Source: Variovorax boronicumulans (GTDB taxonomy: Bacteria > Pseudomonadota > Gammaproteobacteria > Burkholderiales > Burkholderiaceae_C). Taken from it: 64,000 nucleotides of DNA. A program made the translations under genes and the position numbers. The stretch spans positions 1 through 64,000 of the forward strand of contig NZ_JARXVG010000002.1 in the NCBI RefSeq assembly GCF_029892485.1, written 5' to 3'. Positions 28,434 to 36,542 of this stretch are shown piece after piece; positions within the stretch are counted from its first letter, which is position 1; every line of letters begins with the position of its first letter. Below the pieces are notes generated by a model. It saw nothing but the letters and a program-made list of their open reading frames with translations, did no database searches and was not told the DNA's origin.

Positions 28434-29375
28434 ATGAACGCCCGTACCGAAACCGAACTGCTGCTGTCACCGGCGCACCTGTCCAACACGCACCTCGATG
28501 CGCTGGAAGAGGAAACCATCTTCATCCTGCGCGAAGTGGCGGCCGCCTTCGAGCGCCCCACCCTGCTGTTCTCGGGCGGCAAGGACTCGCTGGTGCTGCT
28601 GAAGTGCGCGGAGAAGGCGTTTGGCGCCGGCCGCATTCCCTACCCGCTGCTGATGATCGACACGGGCCACAACTTCCCCGAAGTGACGGCCTACCGCGAC
28701 CAGCGCGCCAAGGAGCTGGGCGCCGAACTCATCGTGCGCAGCGTCGAGGATTCGATGAAGCGCGGCACCGTGCGTCTGGCGCACCCCGGCGAATCACGCA
28801 ACGCGCACCAGTCGGTCACGCTGCTCGAAGCGATTGAAGAATTCCGCTTCGACGCGCTGATCGGCGGCGCCCGCCGCGACGAGGAAAAAGCCCGCGCCAA
28901 GGAGCGCATCTTTTCGCACCGCGATTCCTTCGGCCAATGGCAGCCCAAGGACCAGCGGCCCGAGCTATGGACGCTGTTCAACACGCGCCTGGCCCCCGGC
29001 GAACACTTCCGCGTGTTCCCGATCTCGAACTGGACCGAGTTGGATGTGTGGCAGTACATCGAGCGCGAGCATGTGGGCCTCCCTTCGATCTACTACACGC
29101 ACAAGCGCGAAGTGGTCGAGCGCCGGGGCCTCCTGGTGCCGGTGACCGAACTCACCCCGCCGCGCGACGGCGAAACGGTGCAGGTGCGCGACGTGCGCTT
29201 TCGCACCGTGGGCGACATCACGACCACCTGCCCGGTCGAAAGCCTCGCGGCCGATGCGGGCGACGTGGTGCTGGAAACGCTGACGGTCGACGTCAGCGAA
29301 CGCGGCGCGACCCGGATGGACGACATGACCTCCGAAGCTTCGATGGAAAAACGAAAGAAAGACGGTTACTTCTGA
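28434..29375 (+). CDS. cysD: sulfate adenylyltransferase subunit 2
   Basis: Protein of 313 aa. The PP-loop SGGKDSLVLL, IDTGHNFPEV, DEEKARAKERIFS and WTELDVWQYIE are the standard CysD sequences. With CysN it makes adenylyl sulfate (APS) from sulfate and ATP at the expense of GTP. The ATG gives MNARTETELL. Its stop overlaps the cysN start (TGATG). Confidence 0.95.
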   Translation: MNARTETELLLSPAHLSNTHLDALEEETIFILREVAAAFERPTLLFSGGKDSLVLLKCAEKAFGAGRIPYPLLMIDTGHNFPEVTAYRDQRAKELGAELIVRSVEDSMKRGTVRLAHPGESRNAHQSVTLLEAIEEFRFDALIGGARRDEEKARAKERIFSHRDSFGQWQPKDQRPELWTLFNTRLAPGEHFRVFPISNWTELDVWQYIEREHVGLPSIYYTHKREVVERRGLLVPVTELTPPRDGETVQVRDVRFRTVGDITTTCPVESLAADAGDVVLETLTVDVSERGATRMDDMTSEASMEKRKKDGYF

Positions 29376-30712
29376 TGAGCGCGACGACAGCCACCCCCAA
29401 CGAACTCGCCGTGCACGGCGACACCGGCACCGCCCTGCGCTTCATCACCTGCGGCTCGGTCGACGACGGCAAGAGCACGCTGATCGGCCGCCTGCTGGTG
29501 GACAGCAAGACGGTGCTGCAGGACCAGCTGGCCGGCGTGCAGCGCGGCGGCGAAACCGACCTGGCCCTCCTGACCGACGGCCTCTCGGCCGAGCGCGAAC
29601 AGGGCATCACGATCGACGTGGCCTACCGCTACTTCTCGACCGCCAAGCGCAAATTCATCATCGGCGATGCGCCGGGCCATGAGCAGTACACCCGCAACAT
29701 GGTCACCGCCGCCTCGGCCGCCGATGCCGCCGTGGTGCTGGTCGACGCGACCAAGCTGGCCTGGGCCGCCGAAGTGGAAGACGGCACCGTGGTCAAGCGC
29801 GAGCTGCTGCCGCAGACGCGCCGCCACACGCTGCTGGCCAACCTGCTGCGCGTGCAGTCGATCGTGTTCGCGGTCAACAAGCTCGATGCCATCGCCGACG
29901 CGGGCCTTGCCTTCGAGCGCATCTCGACCGCGTTGAACGCCTTTGCCGAAGCGGCCGGCGTGCAGGTGGCGGGCATCGTGCCGATCTCCGCGCTCAAGGG
30001 CTGGAACGTGGCCACGCGCCATGCCGACTGGGTGGGCTACGAAGGCCCCAGCCTGCTCGAACTGCTCGAAGACCTGCCGGTCACGGTGCAGGACGAGGCC
30101 GTGCCCTTCGCCTTCCCGGTGCAGTGGGTCGAGAAGTTCTCGTCCTCCGCCGACACCTCGCAGGGCCGCCGTGTGTTCTGGGGCCGCGTGGCCTCGGGCC
30201 ATGTGGAGCCGGGCCAGCGCGTGACCGTGCTGCCGAGCAACCAGACCGCCACCGTCGCGCAGGTGCTGAGCCACACGCGCCAGCCGAAGTCGGTGCATGC
30301 GGGCCACAGCGCCGGCATCGTGCTCGACCGCGAGGTCGATGTGTCGCGCGGCGACTGGCTGCTGGCGCCCGGCGCCTTCGAGCCGGTGCGCGAGATCACC
30401 GCCACCGTGGCCTGGCTGGACGACGAGCCGCTGGTCGCGGGCCGTGTGTACTGGGCGCTGCAGGGCCATCGCTGGGTCAAGGCGAAGGTGGCGCGCATCG
30501 TCGATCGCGTGAACATCACCACGCTCGAATCGGAACCCACGACGCAGCTGGAAGCCAATTCCATCGGCGATGTGGTGCTTGCGCTGCAGCAGCCGCTGGC
30601 CGTGCTGCCCTTCACGCAATCGCGCGCCCTGGGCTCGCTGGTGCTGGTCGATACGGCCACCCACAAGACCGCTGCTGCCGTGCTCGTGCAGCCCGCCGCC
30701 GCAAAGGCCTAA
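29375..30712 (+). CDS. cysN: sulfate adenylyltransferase GTPase subunit 1
   Basis: Protein of 445 aa. GTPase motifs G1 [10 protein letters not shown]2 [16 protein letters not shown]3 [11 protein letters not shown] and G4 NKLD are all present, followed by elongation-factor-like domains 2 and 3. There is no C-terminal APS kinase (CysC) fusion. GTP hydrolysis drives APS formation by CysD. The start ATG overlaps the cysD stop. A 41-bp gap leads to the ferredoxin gene. Confidence 0.95.
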   Translation: MSATTATPNELAVHGDTGTALRFITCGSVDDGKSTLIGRLLVDSKTVLQDQLAGVQRGGETDLALLTDGLSAEREQGITIDVAYRYFSTAKRKFIIGDAPGHEQYTRNMVTAASAADAAVVLVDATKLAWAAEVEDGTVVKRELLPQTRRHTLLANLLRVQSIVFAVNKLDAIADAGLAFERISTALNAFAEAAGVQVAGIVPISALKGWNVATRHADWVGYEGPSLLELLEDLPVTVQDEAVPFAFPVQWVEKFSSSADTSQGRRVFWGRVASGHVEPGQRVTVLPSNQTATVAQVLSHTRQPKSVHAGHSAGIVLDREVDVSRGDWLLAPGAFEPVREITATVAWLDDEPLVAGRVYWALQGHRWVKAKVARIVDRVNITTLESEPTTQLEANSIGDVVLALQQPLAVLPFTQSRALGSLVLVDTATHKTAAAVLVQPAAAKA

Positions 30713-30753
30713 AATCTGGGGTTTTCCCCGATCAAACTGACGTTAAAAAACAA

Positions 30754-31083
30754 ATGACCCACGTCGTTTCCGAAGCCTGCATCCGTTGCAAATACACCGA
30801 CTGCGTGGACGTTTGCCCCGTCGACTGCTTCCGCGAAGGTCCCAACATGCTGGTGATCGACCCGGACGAATGCATCGACTGCGCGGTCTGCATTCCCGAG
30901 TGCCCGGTCAATGCGATCTACGCCGAGGAAGACCTCCCGGCCAACCAGATCGCCTTCATCAAGATCAATGCCGAACTGGCCTTGGCCGATGGCTGGAAGA
31001 GCATCACCAAGCGCAAGCCCGCCCTGCCCGACGCGGACGACTGGAAAGACAAGACGGACAAGGTCGGGGAGTTGGTGCGCTGA
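30754..31083 (+). CDS. fdxA: 7Fe/8Fe ferredoxin FdxA
   Basis: Protein of 109 aa. The N-terminal clusters are formed by Cys9, Cys12, Cys17, Cys21, Cys25 and then Cys40, Cys43, Cys46, Cys50, the Azotobacter FdI-type pattern ([18 protein letters not shown] and [12 protein letters not shown]). The C-terminal extension with [20 protein letters not shown] is typical of FdxA. It probably carries electrons from the reductase encoded next to the sulfite reductase upstream. The ATG is at 30754. Confidence 0.93.
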   Translation: MTHVVSEACIRCKYTDCVDVCPVDCFREGPNMLVIDPDECIDCAVCIPECPVNAIYAEEDLPANQIAFIKINAELALADGWKSITKRKPALPDADDWKDKTDKVGELVR

Positions 31084-32117
31084 GCGCCCTGCCCGTCCCC
31101 ATCGAAACCGACGCGCTGATCGTCGGTGCCGGCCCTGTCGGGCTGTTCCAGGCCTTCCAGCTGGGCCTGCTTGAAATCTCCTGCCACATCGTCGATGCAC
31201 TGCCCGCCGCGGGCGGCCAGTGCGTGGCGCTCTATGGCGACAAGCCGATCTACGACATTCCCGGCACGCCGGTGACCAGCGGGCGCGAGCTTGCGCAGTC
31301 GCTGCTCGCGCAGGTGGCGCCGTTCAAACCGCAGTTTCATTTCGGCGAGCAGGTCGCCACGCTGGAGCGACAAGCCGACGAGCGCCTGCTGCTGACCACT
31401 TCGGCCGGCAGGGCTTTCCTCGCGAAGACGGTGTTCATCGCGGCCGGTGTCGGGGCCTTCGTGCCCAAGCGCATCACGATCGAGGGCATCGCACAGTTCG
31501 AAGGCACTTCGCTTTTCTATCACCCCGAATCGCTGGACCGCTTTGCGGGGCAGACGGTGGTGGTGAACGGCGGCGACGACATTGCACTCGAAACGGCCAT
31601 CGCGCTCACTGCCATCGCCAGGCAGGTCACGCTGGTCCACCGCCGCGACGGCTTCCAGGCCGACGAGGCGAACATCGCCGCAATGCGCGCCCTCGTGGCT
31701 GCGGGCAAGCTGGCCTTCGAGGTCGGCCAGCCGACCGCCTTCGACGGCAAGCAACTGCAGATCACCACGCCCGACGCCACCACCGTCGACCTGCCGCTCG
31801 ATGCGCTGGTCGCGTGCCTGGGCATCTCCCCGCGCCTCGGCCCCATCGCCGACTGGGGCCTGGAACTGGAGCGCAAGCAGGTGCCGGTCGAAACCGAGAA
31901 GTACGAAACCCGCGAGCGCGGCGTGTTCGCTGTGGGCGACATCAACACCTACCCGGGCAAGAAAAAGCTCATCGTCTGCGGCTTCCACGAAGCCACGCTG
32001 GCGGCCTGGGGCGCCACCGCCATCGTGTTCCCGGGCAAGGCGGTGCCGCTGCAGTACACGACCACCAGCACGCGGCTGCACGAACTGCTGGGCGTGGCTA
32101 CTCCGCGCCAGGCATAA
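31080..32117 (+). CDS. ferredoxin--NADP+ reductase, thioredoxin-reductase-like
   Basis: Protein of about 345 aa. FAD site [19 protein letters not shown], then [23 protein letters not shown] site [24 protein letters not shown], and a C-terminal [20 protein letters not shown]. It lacks the redox CxxC of thioredoxin reductases, so it belongs to the YumC-type ferredoxin reductases. No ATG, GTG or TTG exists before the FAD site in this frame; the CTG at 31080, which overlaps the fdxA stop as CTGA, is the best start. It should supply FdxA with electrons from NADPH. Confidence 0.88.
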   Translation: MSALPVPIETDALIVGAGPVGLFQAFQLGLLEISCHIVDALPAAGGQCVALYGDKPIYDIPGTPVTSGRELAQSLLAQVAPFKPQFHFGEQVATLERQADERLLLTTSAGRAFLAKTVFIAAGVGAFVPKRITIEGIAQFEGTSLFYHPESLDRFAGQTVVVNGGDDIALETAIALTAIARQVTLVHRRDGFQADEANIAAMRALVAAGKLAFEVGQPTAFDGKQLQITTPDATTVDLPLDALVACLGISPRLGPIADWGLELERKQVPVETEKYETRERGVFAVGDINTYPGKKKLIVCGFHEATLAAWGATAIVFPGKAVPLQYTTTSTRLHELLGVATPRQA

Positions 32118-33402
32118 GCGCCCGGTACTCGCCGATGAAGCTGCCGATGGCCGCGACGTAGCCATCGATGTCCGCATCCGTCACCGGCAGCGAGAGCACG
32201 ACGAAGCCGCGCGGCGAGGTGTAGATGCCCTGGCCCAGCAGGTGGAAGAACAGCAGTTGGCGCAGGCGCCCGTCGACCGCGGCCAGATCGCCCACACGCC
32301 GTACTTCGCCACTGACGAAATGCGCGTTCATCAGCGAGCCGACGCCGGTGAACTGCATGGCCACGCCCTCTTGCGCGCGCAGCGTGTTCAGCCGCGCACG
32401 CATCGCCTCGCCACGTTCGGCCAGCGCGCCGGCCGTCTCGGGCGTGAACAGCTTCGTGAGCCCCGCATACCCCGCCGCCATCGTCATCACGTTGTTGTTG
32501 AAGGTGCCCGAATGCGCGAGCGCGCCGGTGCGCGGATCGAACTGCGCCATCACGTCCGCGCGCCCGCCGAAGGCACCGAACGACATGCCGCCGCCGATGT
32601 ATTTGCCCAGCGTGGTGAGGTCGGACTGGATGCCCAGCTTGTTGGCCAGCCCGTGCGGCGCAAGGCGCGAGGTCATGACTTCGTCGAAGACCAGCAGCGC
32701 ACCGACCCGCGTGGCACCGTCGCGCAGCGCCTGCAAGAAATCGAGCTCGCCCGGGATGCATCCGCTCGCCCCCTGCATCGGTTCGACCAGGATGGCGGCG
32801 ATTTCCGGGCCGTACTTGTCGATCTCTTCGCTCGCAAGCTGCGCGTCGTTGTAGGGCAGCACAAGGAAGTCGAACGGCACGGTGGTCGGCAGCGGCTTGT
32901 CGCCGAAACCGAGCACGCCGCCGTGATAGCCGCCCGTGAACACCACGATCTTTCGTCGCCTTGTGAAGTGCAGCGCGGCTGTGAGCGCCATCAGGTTCGC
33001 CTCGGTGCCCGAGTTCGTGAAGCGCAACTGCTCGATCTGCGGAAAGCGCTCGCAGATGGTCTTTGCCAGCCGGCCTTCAAGCAGGTTGTGGCCCGTGAGG
33101 TTGATGCCGCTCTGCATCGCCTCGACGACCGCCTCGCGGATCTCGGGCGCCGAGTGGCCGTAGACGCCGGCCGTGTACTCGGCAATGAAGTCCGTATAGC
33201 GATGGCCATCGGCGTCCCAGAGCGCGGCGCCCTCGCCCTTGGCGATGGTGAGCGGAAACGGCGCGTAGAACAGCACCGATCGCGTGTTGGCGCCCGGCAT
33301 GTAGCGCGCCTGTTCGTCGAAGCGGGCCTTGCTCGCGGGGTTGTCTCCGGCGAAGCGTCGGTGCGCCTCGGCGAGCGCTTGGTCAACGGCAGCTTCGGTC
33401 AT
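32098..33402 (-). CDS. beta-phenylalanine (beta-amino acid) aminotransferase, class III
   Basis: PLP enzyme of 434 aa. Its sequence agrees over its whole length with what I recall of the V. paradoxus beta-phenylalanine aminotransferase, also 434 aa: ARYMPGANTRSVLFYAPFPL with Arg41 for carboxylate binding, TNSGTEANLMALTAALHF, VLVFDEV-type Asp in LLVFDEVMTSRL, and the PLP Lys in TTLGKYIGGGMS. It removes the beta-amino group of aromatic beta-amino acids. It overlaps the convergent reductase gene by 20 bp. A sigma-54 activator gene lies 77 bp upstream in the same direction. Confidence 0.93.
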   Translation of the reverse strand: MTEAAVDQALAEAHRRFAGDNPASKARFDEQARYMPGANTRSVLFYAPFPLTIAKGEGAALWDADGHRYTDFIAEYTAGVYGHSAPEIREAVVEAMQSGINLTGHNLLEGRLAKTICERFPQIEQLRFTNSGTEANLMALTAALHFTRRRKIVVFTGGYHGGVLGFGDKPLPTTVPFDFLVLPYNDAQLASEEIDKYGPEIAAILVEPMQGASGCIPGELDFLQALRDGATRVGALLVFDEVMTSRLAPHGLANKLGIQSDLTTLGKYIGGGMSFGAFGGRADVMAQFDPRTGALAHSGTFNNNVMTMAAGYAGLTKLFTPETAGALAERGEAMRARLNTLRAQEGVAMQFTGVGSLMNAHFVSGEVRRVGDLAAVDGRLRQLLFFHLLGQGIYTSPRGFVVLSLPVTDADIDGYVAAIGSFIGEYRALMPGAE

Positions 33403-33479
33403 GGAGCAGTCCTTGGAAGAGACGAAGAGGGACGGAGCGAAAGATCAGCTTCGAGAGCCGATGCAAACCAGGCAGTCTT

Positions 33480-34898
33480 TCACACCCGGTACTCCTTTAG
33501 CCGGTTGTACAGCGTCTTCATGCTGATGCCGAGCATCCCCGCGGTGCGCTCCTTGTTGCGCCCGCAGCTCTCGTAAGTTGCAAGGATCACGCGCCGCTCC
33601 ACGTCGGCGAGCGGCGTGCCGACCTCCACGACCACTTCGCCGCCACCCGGCTCCAGGGAGCCGGGCGCGGTGTCGTCGAAGCCCGCCATGGTCGCGCGCG
33701 AAGACAGCGCCGGCTGCGGCCGCGGAAAGCGGGCCGGTGCGGCGGTTGCAGGCGGCAGCCATTCCTCCCCTGCTTCCGGACCTGTGGTCATGACCCATGC
33801 GCGCTGCACCGCGTTGCGCAGTTCGCGCACGTTACCCGGCCAGGGATACGCGCGCAGCCCCTCCAGCGCCGCCGGGCTGAAGCGCGACGCGCCGCCTTCG
33901 GCCAGATGCAGTTCCTGCAGGAAGCTGCGGGCAATGAGCGCAATGTCGTCGCCGCGCTCGCGCAGCGGCGGCAGCCCGATCGGAAAGACATGAAGCCGGT
34001 AGAGCAGGTCTTCGCGCAGCTTGCCGCGGGCCACCGCCTCGGCCGGGTCGCGGTTGGTCGCCGCGATGATGCGCACGTCGGTCTGCTGCACCTGCGTCGA
34101 TCCGACGCGCGTGAAGGTGCCGGTTTCCAGCACGCGCAGCAGCTTGGCCTGCAGTTCGAACGGCATTTCCGTCACTTCGTCCAGGAACAGCGTGCCACCG
34201 TGCGCCCGCTCGAAAAAGCCCTGGTGCTGCCGCTCGGCGCCGGTGAAGCTGCCGCGCTCGTGGCCGAAGATCTCGCTCTCGATCAGGTGCGGCGAGAGTG
34301 CCGCGCAGTTGACCGCCAGAAAGGGCTGGTCGCGCCGGCGGCTCAGGTCGTGCACGCCGCGCGCGACCAGTTCCTTGCCGGTGCCGCTCTCGCCATGGAT
34401 GAACACGCTCACCGCGGTGCCGGCCACACGCGACATCTGGCGATACACGCGCTGCATTTCCTGCGACCGTCCGATCAGGTGCCCGAAACGGCCGGTCTCG
34501 CGCCAGCGGTCCTGGACTTCGTCGAGTTCCGCGCGCAACTGCGAGGGCGCGATCAGCCGGGACAGCAGGCCCTTCAGGTGCTGCGGGTTGATCGGCTTGA
34601 CCAGGTAGTCGGCCGCACGCAGGCGCAGCGCGCGAATGGAAGTCTCCAGGCTCGCCTGCCCGGTCATGAGCACCAGCATCGTGTCGTCCTGGACCTCGGG
34701 ACCGGCCAGCAGGTCGAACCCGCTGCCGTCGGGAAGATGGAGATCGAGCAGCAGCAGATCGGGCGGCTGCATTGCGATCAGGCGGCGGGCCGCCTCGAGC
34801 GAATGGGCGCACATCACCATGTGGCCCTCGCGCACGACCAGGGCGGCGATCATGCGCGCGGCGTCTTCGTCGTCTTCAACAATCAATGCGTGGCCCAA
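33480..34898 (-). CDS. sigma-54-dependent NtrC-family response regulator
   Basis: Protein of 472 aa. The receiver domain has Asp52 as phosphoacceptor in LLDLHLPDGSG. The AAA+ domain has Walker A GESGTGKE, the sigma-54 contact loop GSFTGA (a Ser variant of GAFTGA), and Walker B LFLDEV. The C-terminal Fis-type helix-turn-helix is ERTAGMLGISMKTLYNRLKEY. Translation starts at TTG 34898, with AGGGGG six bases upstream; no ATG fits. No histidine kinase gene is adjacent. It may control the beta-amino-acid transaminase downstream or the exopolysaccharide operon; I see no clear -24/-12 promoter before either. Confidence 0.92.
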   Translation of the reverse strand: MGHALIVEDDEDAARMIAALVVREGHMVMCAHSLEAARRLIAMQPPDLLLLDLHLPDGSGFDLLAGPEVQDDTMLVLMTGQASLETSIRALRLRAADYLVKPINPQHLKGLLSRLIAPSQLRAELDEVQDRWRETGRFGHLIGRSQEMQRVYRQMSRVAGTAVSVFIHGESGTGKELVARGVHDLSRRRDQPFLAVNCAALSPHLIESEIFGHERGSFTGAERQHQGFFERAHGGTLFLDEVTEMPFELQAKLLRVLETGTFTRVGSTQVQQTDVRIIAATNRDPAEAVARGKLREDLLYRLHVFPIGLPPLRERGDDIALIARSFLQELHLAEGGASRFSPAALEGLRAYPWPGNVRELRNAVQRAWVMTTGPEAGEEWLPPATAAPARFPRPQPALSSRATMAGFDDTAPGSLEPGGGEVVVEVGTPLADVERRVILATYESCGRNKERTAGMLGISMKTLYNRLKEYRV

Positions 34899-35150
34899 TT
34901 TTTTCCCCCTGATTTTTTGCGTATTTCACGTGGTACCTCACGCCCCTTGGTTCCCTGCGAGTCGAGGACGCCAAGCTGCGTACGAGGCCGTGCAAGCGCC
35001 TTGTCAGCAATGACATACGCGCGAAAGCCGCAATTAGTTTCTAAATTGAACTATTTTTTGCGACTTTTGTGAATAGCACAGACGCAAGAAAGCCGTGCAG
35101 CGCCTTTTTTGGGCATCTGCACGGCCATTCGGCCAGGTAGCAGGCGGTAA

Positions 35151-36035
35151 CTAGGGCAGCTCAGGCCCCTGCGCGCCGCGGCGCGCGATGCACATGAGCG
35201 ACAGCGCGCTCGCAGCCGCCTTGGGATCGCGCCCCGACAGCAGGTTGCCGAGGCGGTATTTCCACTGTGCCGGCCCGACCTGGCCCTCGAACGCCTCGGC
35301 CCCGATCTGGTGGTTGTGCGCATGGACATCGACCTCGAAGCCCAGCGGCTCGAGCGTTGCCCTGAAGAATTCCGGCGTGACCCCGTCCCCCGGCTTGTGG
35401 TGGATTTCGGTCCGAAGCCCCCACGTCTGCTGCGTGTCGCTCTTGTGAAAGCCATGGCGGATCCAGCGGTAGATCCATAGCCGCGCATCCCAAAGAAGCC
35501 TGGCAACGCCCTTGTAGTCCCAGGCGGTCAATTGCGGGTCGTGGTCGGTGATGAGCAATCCTCCCGGCCTGACCAGCCTCGCGCCTTCGCGCAGCACCGC
35601 CGCCATGTCGTCGCAATGGTGCAGGGACGCATTGATGGCCACGATATCGGCAATGGCCGAGCGAAACGGTGTTCGCGCCGCATCGGCCAGCACGGCCGTG
35701 TAGCCGATGCGGGATGCCAGCGCCAGCGAACCGCCCGCCACATCGACGCCCAGCAGCAGCCTGGGTTCGCCGCCCACGGTGGCAAAGACATTGCCGGGAC
35801 CGCAGCCCAGATCGATCACGACCTTGCCGGTCCAATCACCTCCGCCCGCAGCCAGCCAGCGGCTTTTGAAATGCGCGTCGCGGTGGCAGGCGTCGAAATA
35901 CTCCTGCGCCCATTCTCTATTGCCGAAATAAAAAGCATTGGCCGATCTGCCTTCTGAATTGCCATGGAGATCGGACTCCCAATAGCTTTCGCATTGCCGG
36001 AGAACAACGTCGGGTAACAGAATGTCGTTGAGCAT
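35151..36035 (-). CDS. class I SAM-dependent methyltransferase
   Basis: Protein of 294 aa. The SAM site is VIDLGCGPGNVFATVGG, followed by GVDVAGGSLALA, DAARTPFRSAIADIVAINASLHH and LVRPGGLLITDHD. The ATG at 36035 is preferred because AAAGG lies 6 nt ahead; a GTG two codons earlier would run into that site. It is divergent from the NRPS/exopolysaccharide operon across 0.5 kb. It could methylate the product of that operon or be unrelated; the acceptor is not predictable. Confidence 0.85.
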   Translation of the reverse strand: MLNDILLPDVVLRQCESYWESDLHGNSEGRSANAFYFGNREWAQEYFDACHRDAHFKSRWLAAGGGDWTGKVVIDLGCGPGNVFATVGGEPRLLLGVDVAGGSLALASRIGYTAVLADAARTPFRSAIADIVAINASLHHCDDMAAVLREGARLVRPGGLLITDHDPQLTAWDYKGVARLLWDARLWIYRWIRHGFHKSDTQQTWGLRTEIHHKPGDGVTPEFFRATLEPLGFEVDVHAHNHQIGAEAFEGQVGPAQWKYRLGNLLSGRDPKAAASALSLMCIARRGAQGPELP

Positions 36036-36542
36036 ATGCACCTTTCGGAGTGGATATCAATGCCGACAAATACTGCATCCAATTCAATTATTTTTCAACT
36101 GCCGCGCTTTCGATCCCTTTCGGCTTGAGGACCTGCGATTGAACGCGGATCAGAGAAAACGCCGATTCTGGACAATTTTTAAAACCTAAGACTTACAAAA
36201 ATAAGGCCTTCGGAGTGATTCCGCGGAATATCGCAACCCGCTTCAGCCTGCGCGAGATACACGGCGCAACTTGCAACAGCCCTTTCCGCGGCTTCCATCG
36301 GTAAATTCGACCGTCAATTTCTCCGCAAACTATTCAAAATCATTGTTGGGGTACCTCAAATCATCCAAACTGGGTAGTTGAGATCGGAAATATGTATATC
36401 TTAATGTAATAACACTCCAAAACAGCCGCACAGCCACTTCGACGAACTTCTAGGATCGCGACAAGCCGATCAACCTCGGAGCCCTGGTTAATTGGCCGAT
36501 TTTAATTCAAGAATTATTCATTGAATTCCAACCGGTAATTAA
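36036..36542 (+). promoter_or_regulatory. AT-rich control region of the NRPS/EPS operon
   Basis: 507 bp without a gene, much richer in A+T than either flank. Candidate promoter: TTGAGA (36378-36383), 17-bp spacer, TTAATG (36401-36406). A 7-bp dyad AATTCAA (36504-36510) / TTGAATT (36521-36527) ends 15 bp before the NRPS start codon and could be an operator or fold over the ribosome site. The low GC content would also suit silencing by an H-NS-like protein. The leader could be about 130 nt. Confidence 0.45.

Noticed and set aside
34931..36360. GGTACCTCA present both upstream of the sigma-54 activator (near 34932) and in the NRPS control region (near 36350)
   Set aside because: A shared 9-mer around a common 6-bp palindrome is too weak to call a regulatory motif; it does not fit a -24/-12 promoter.
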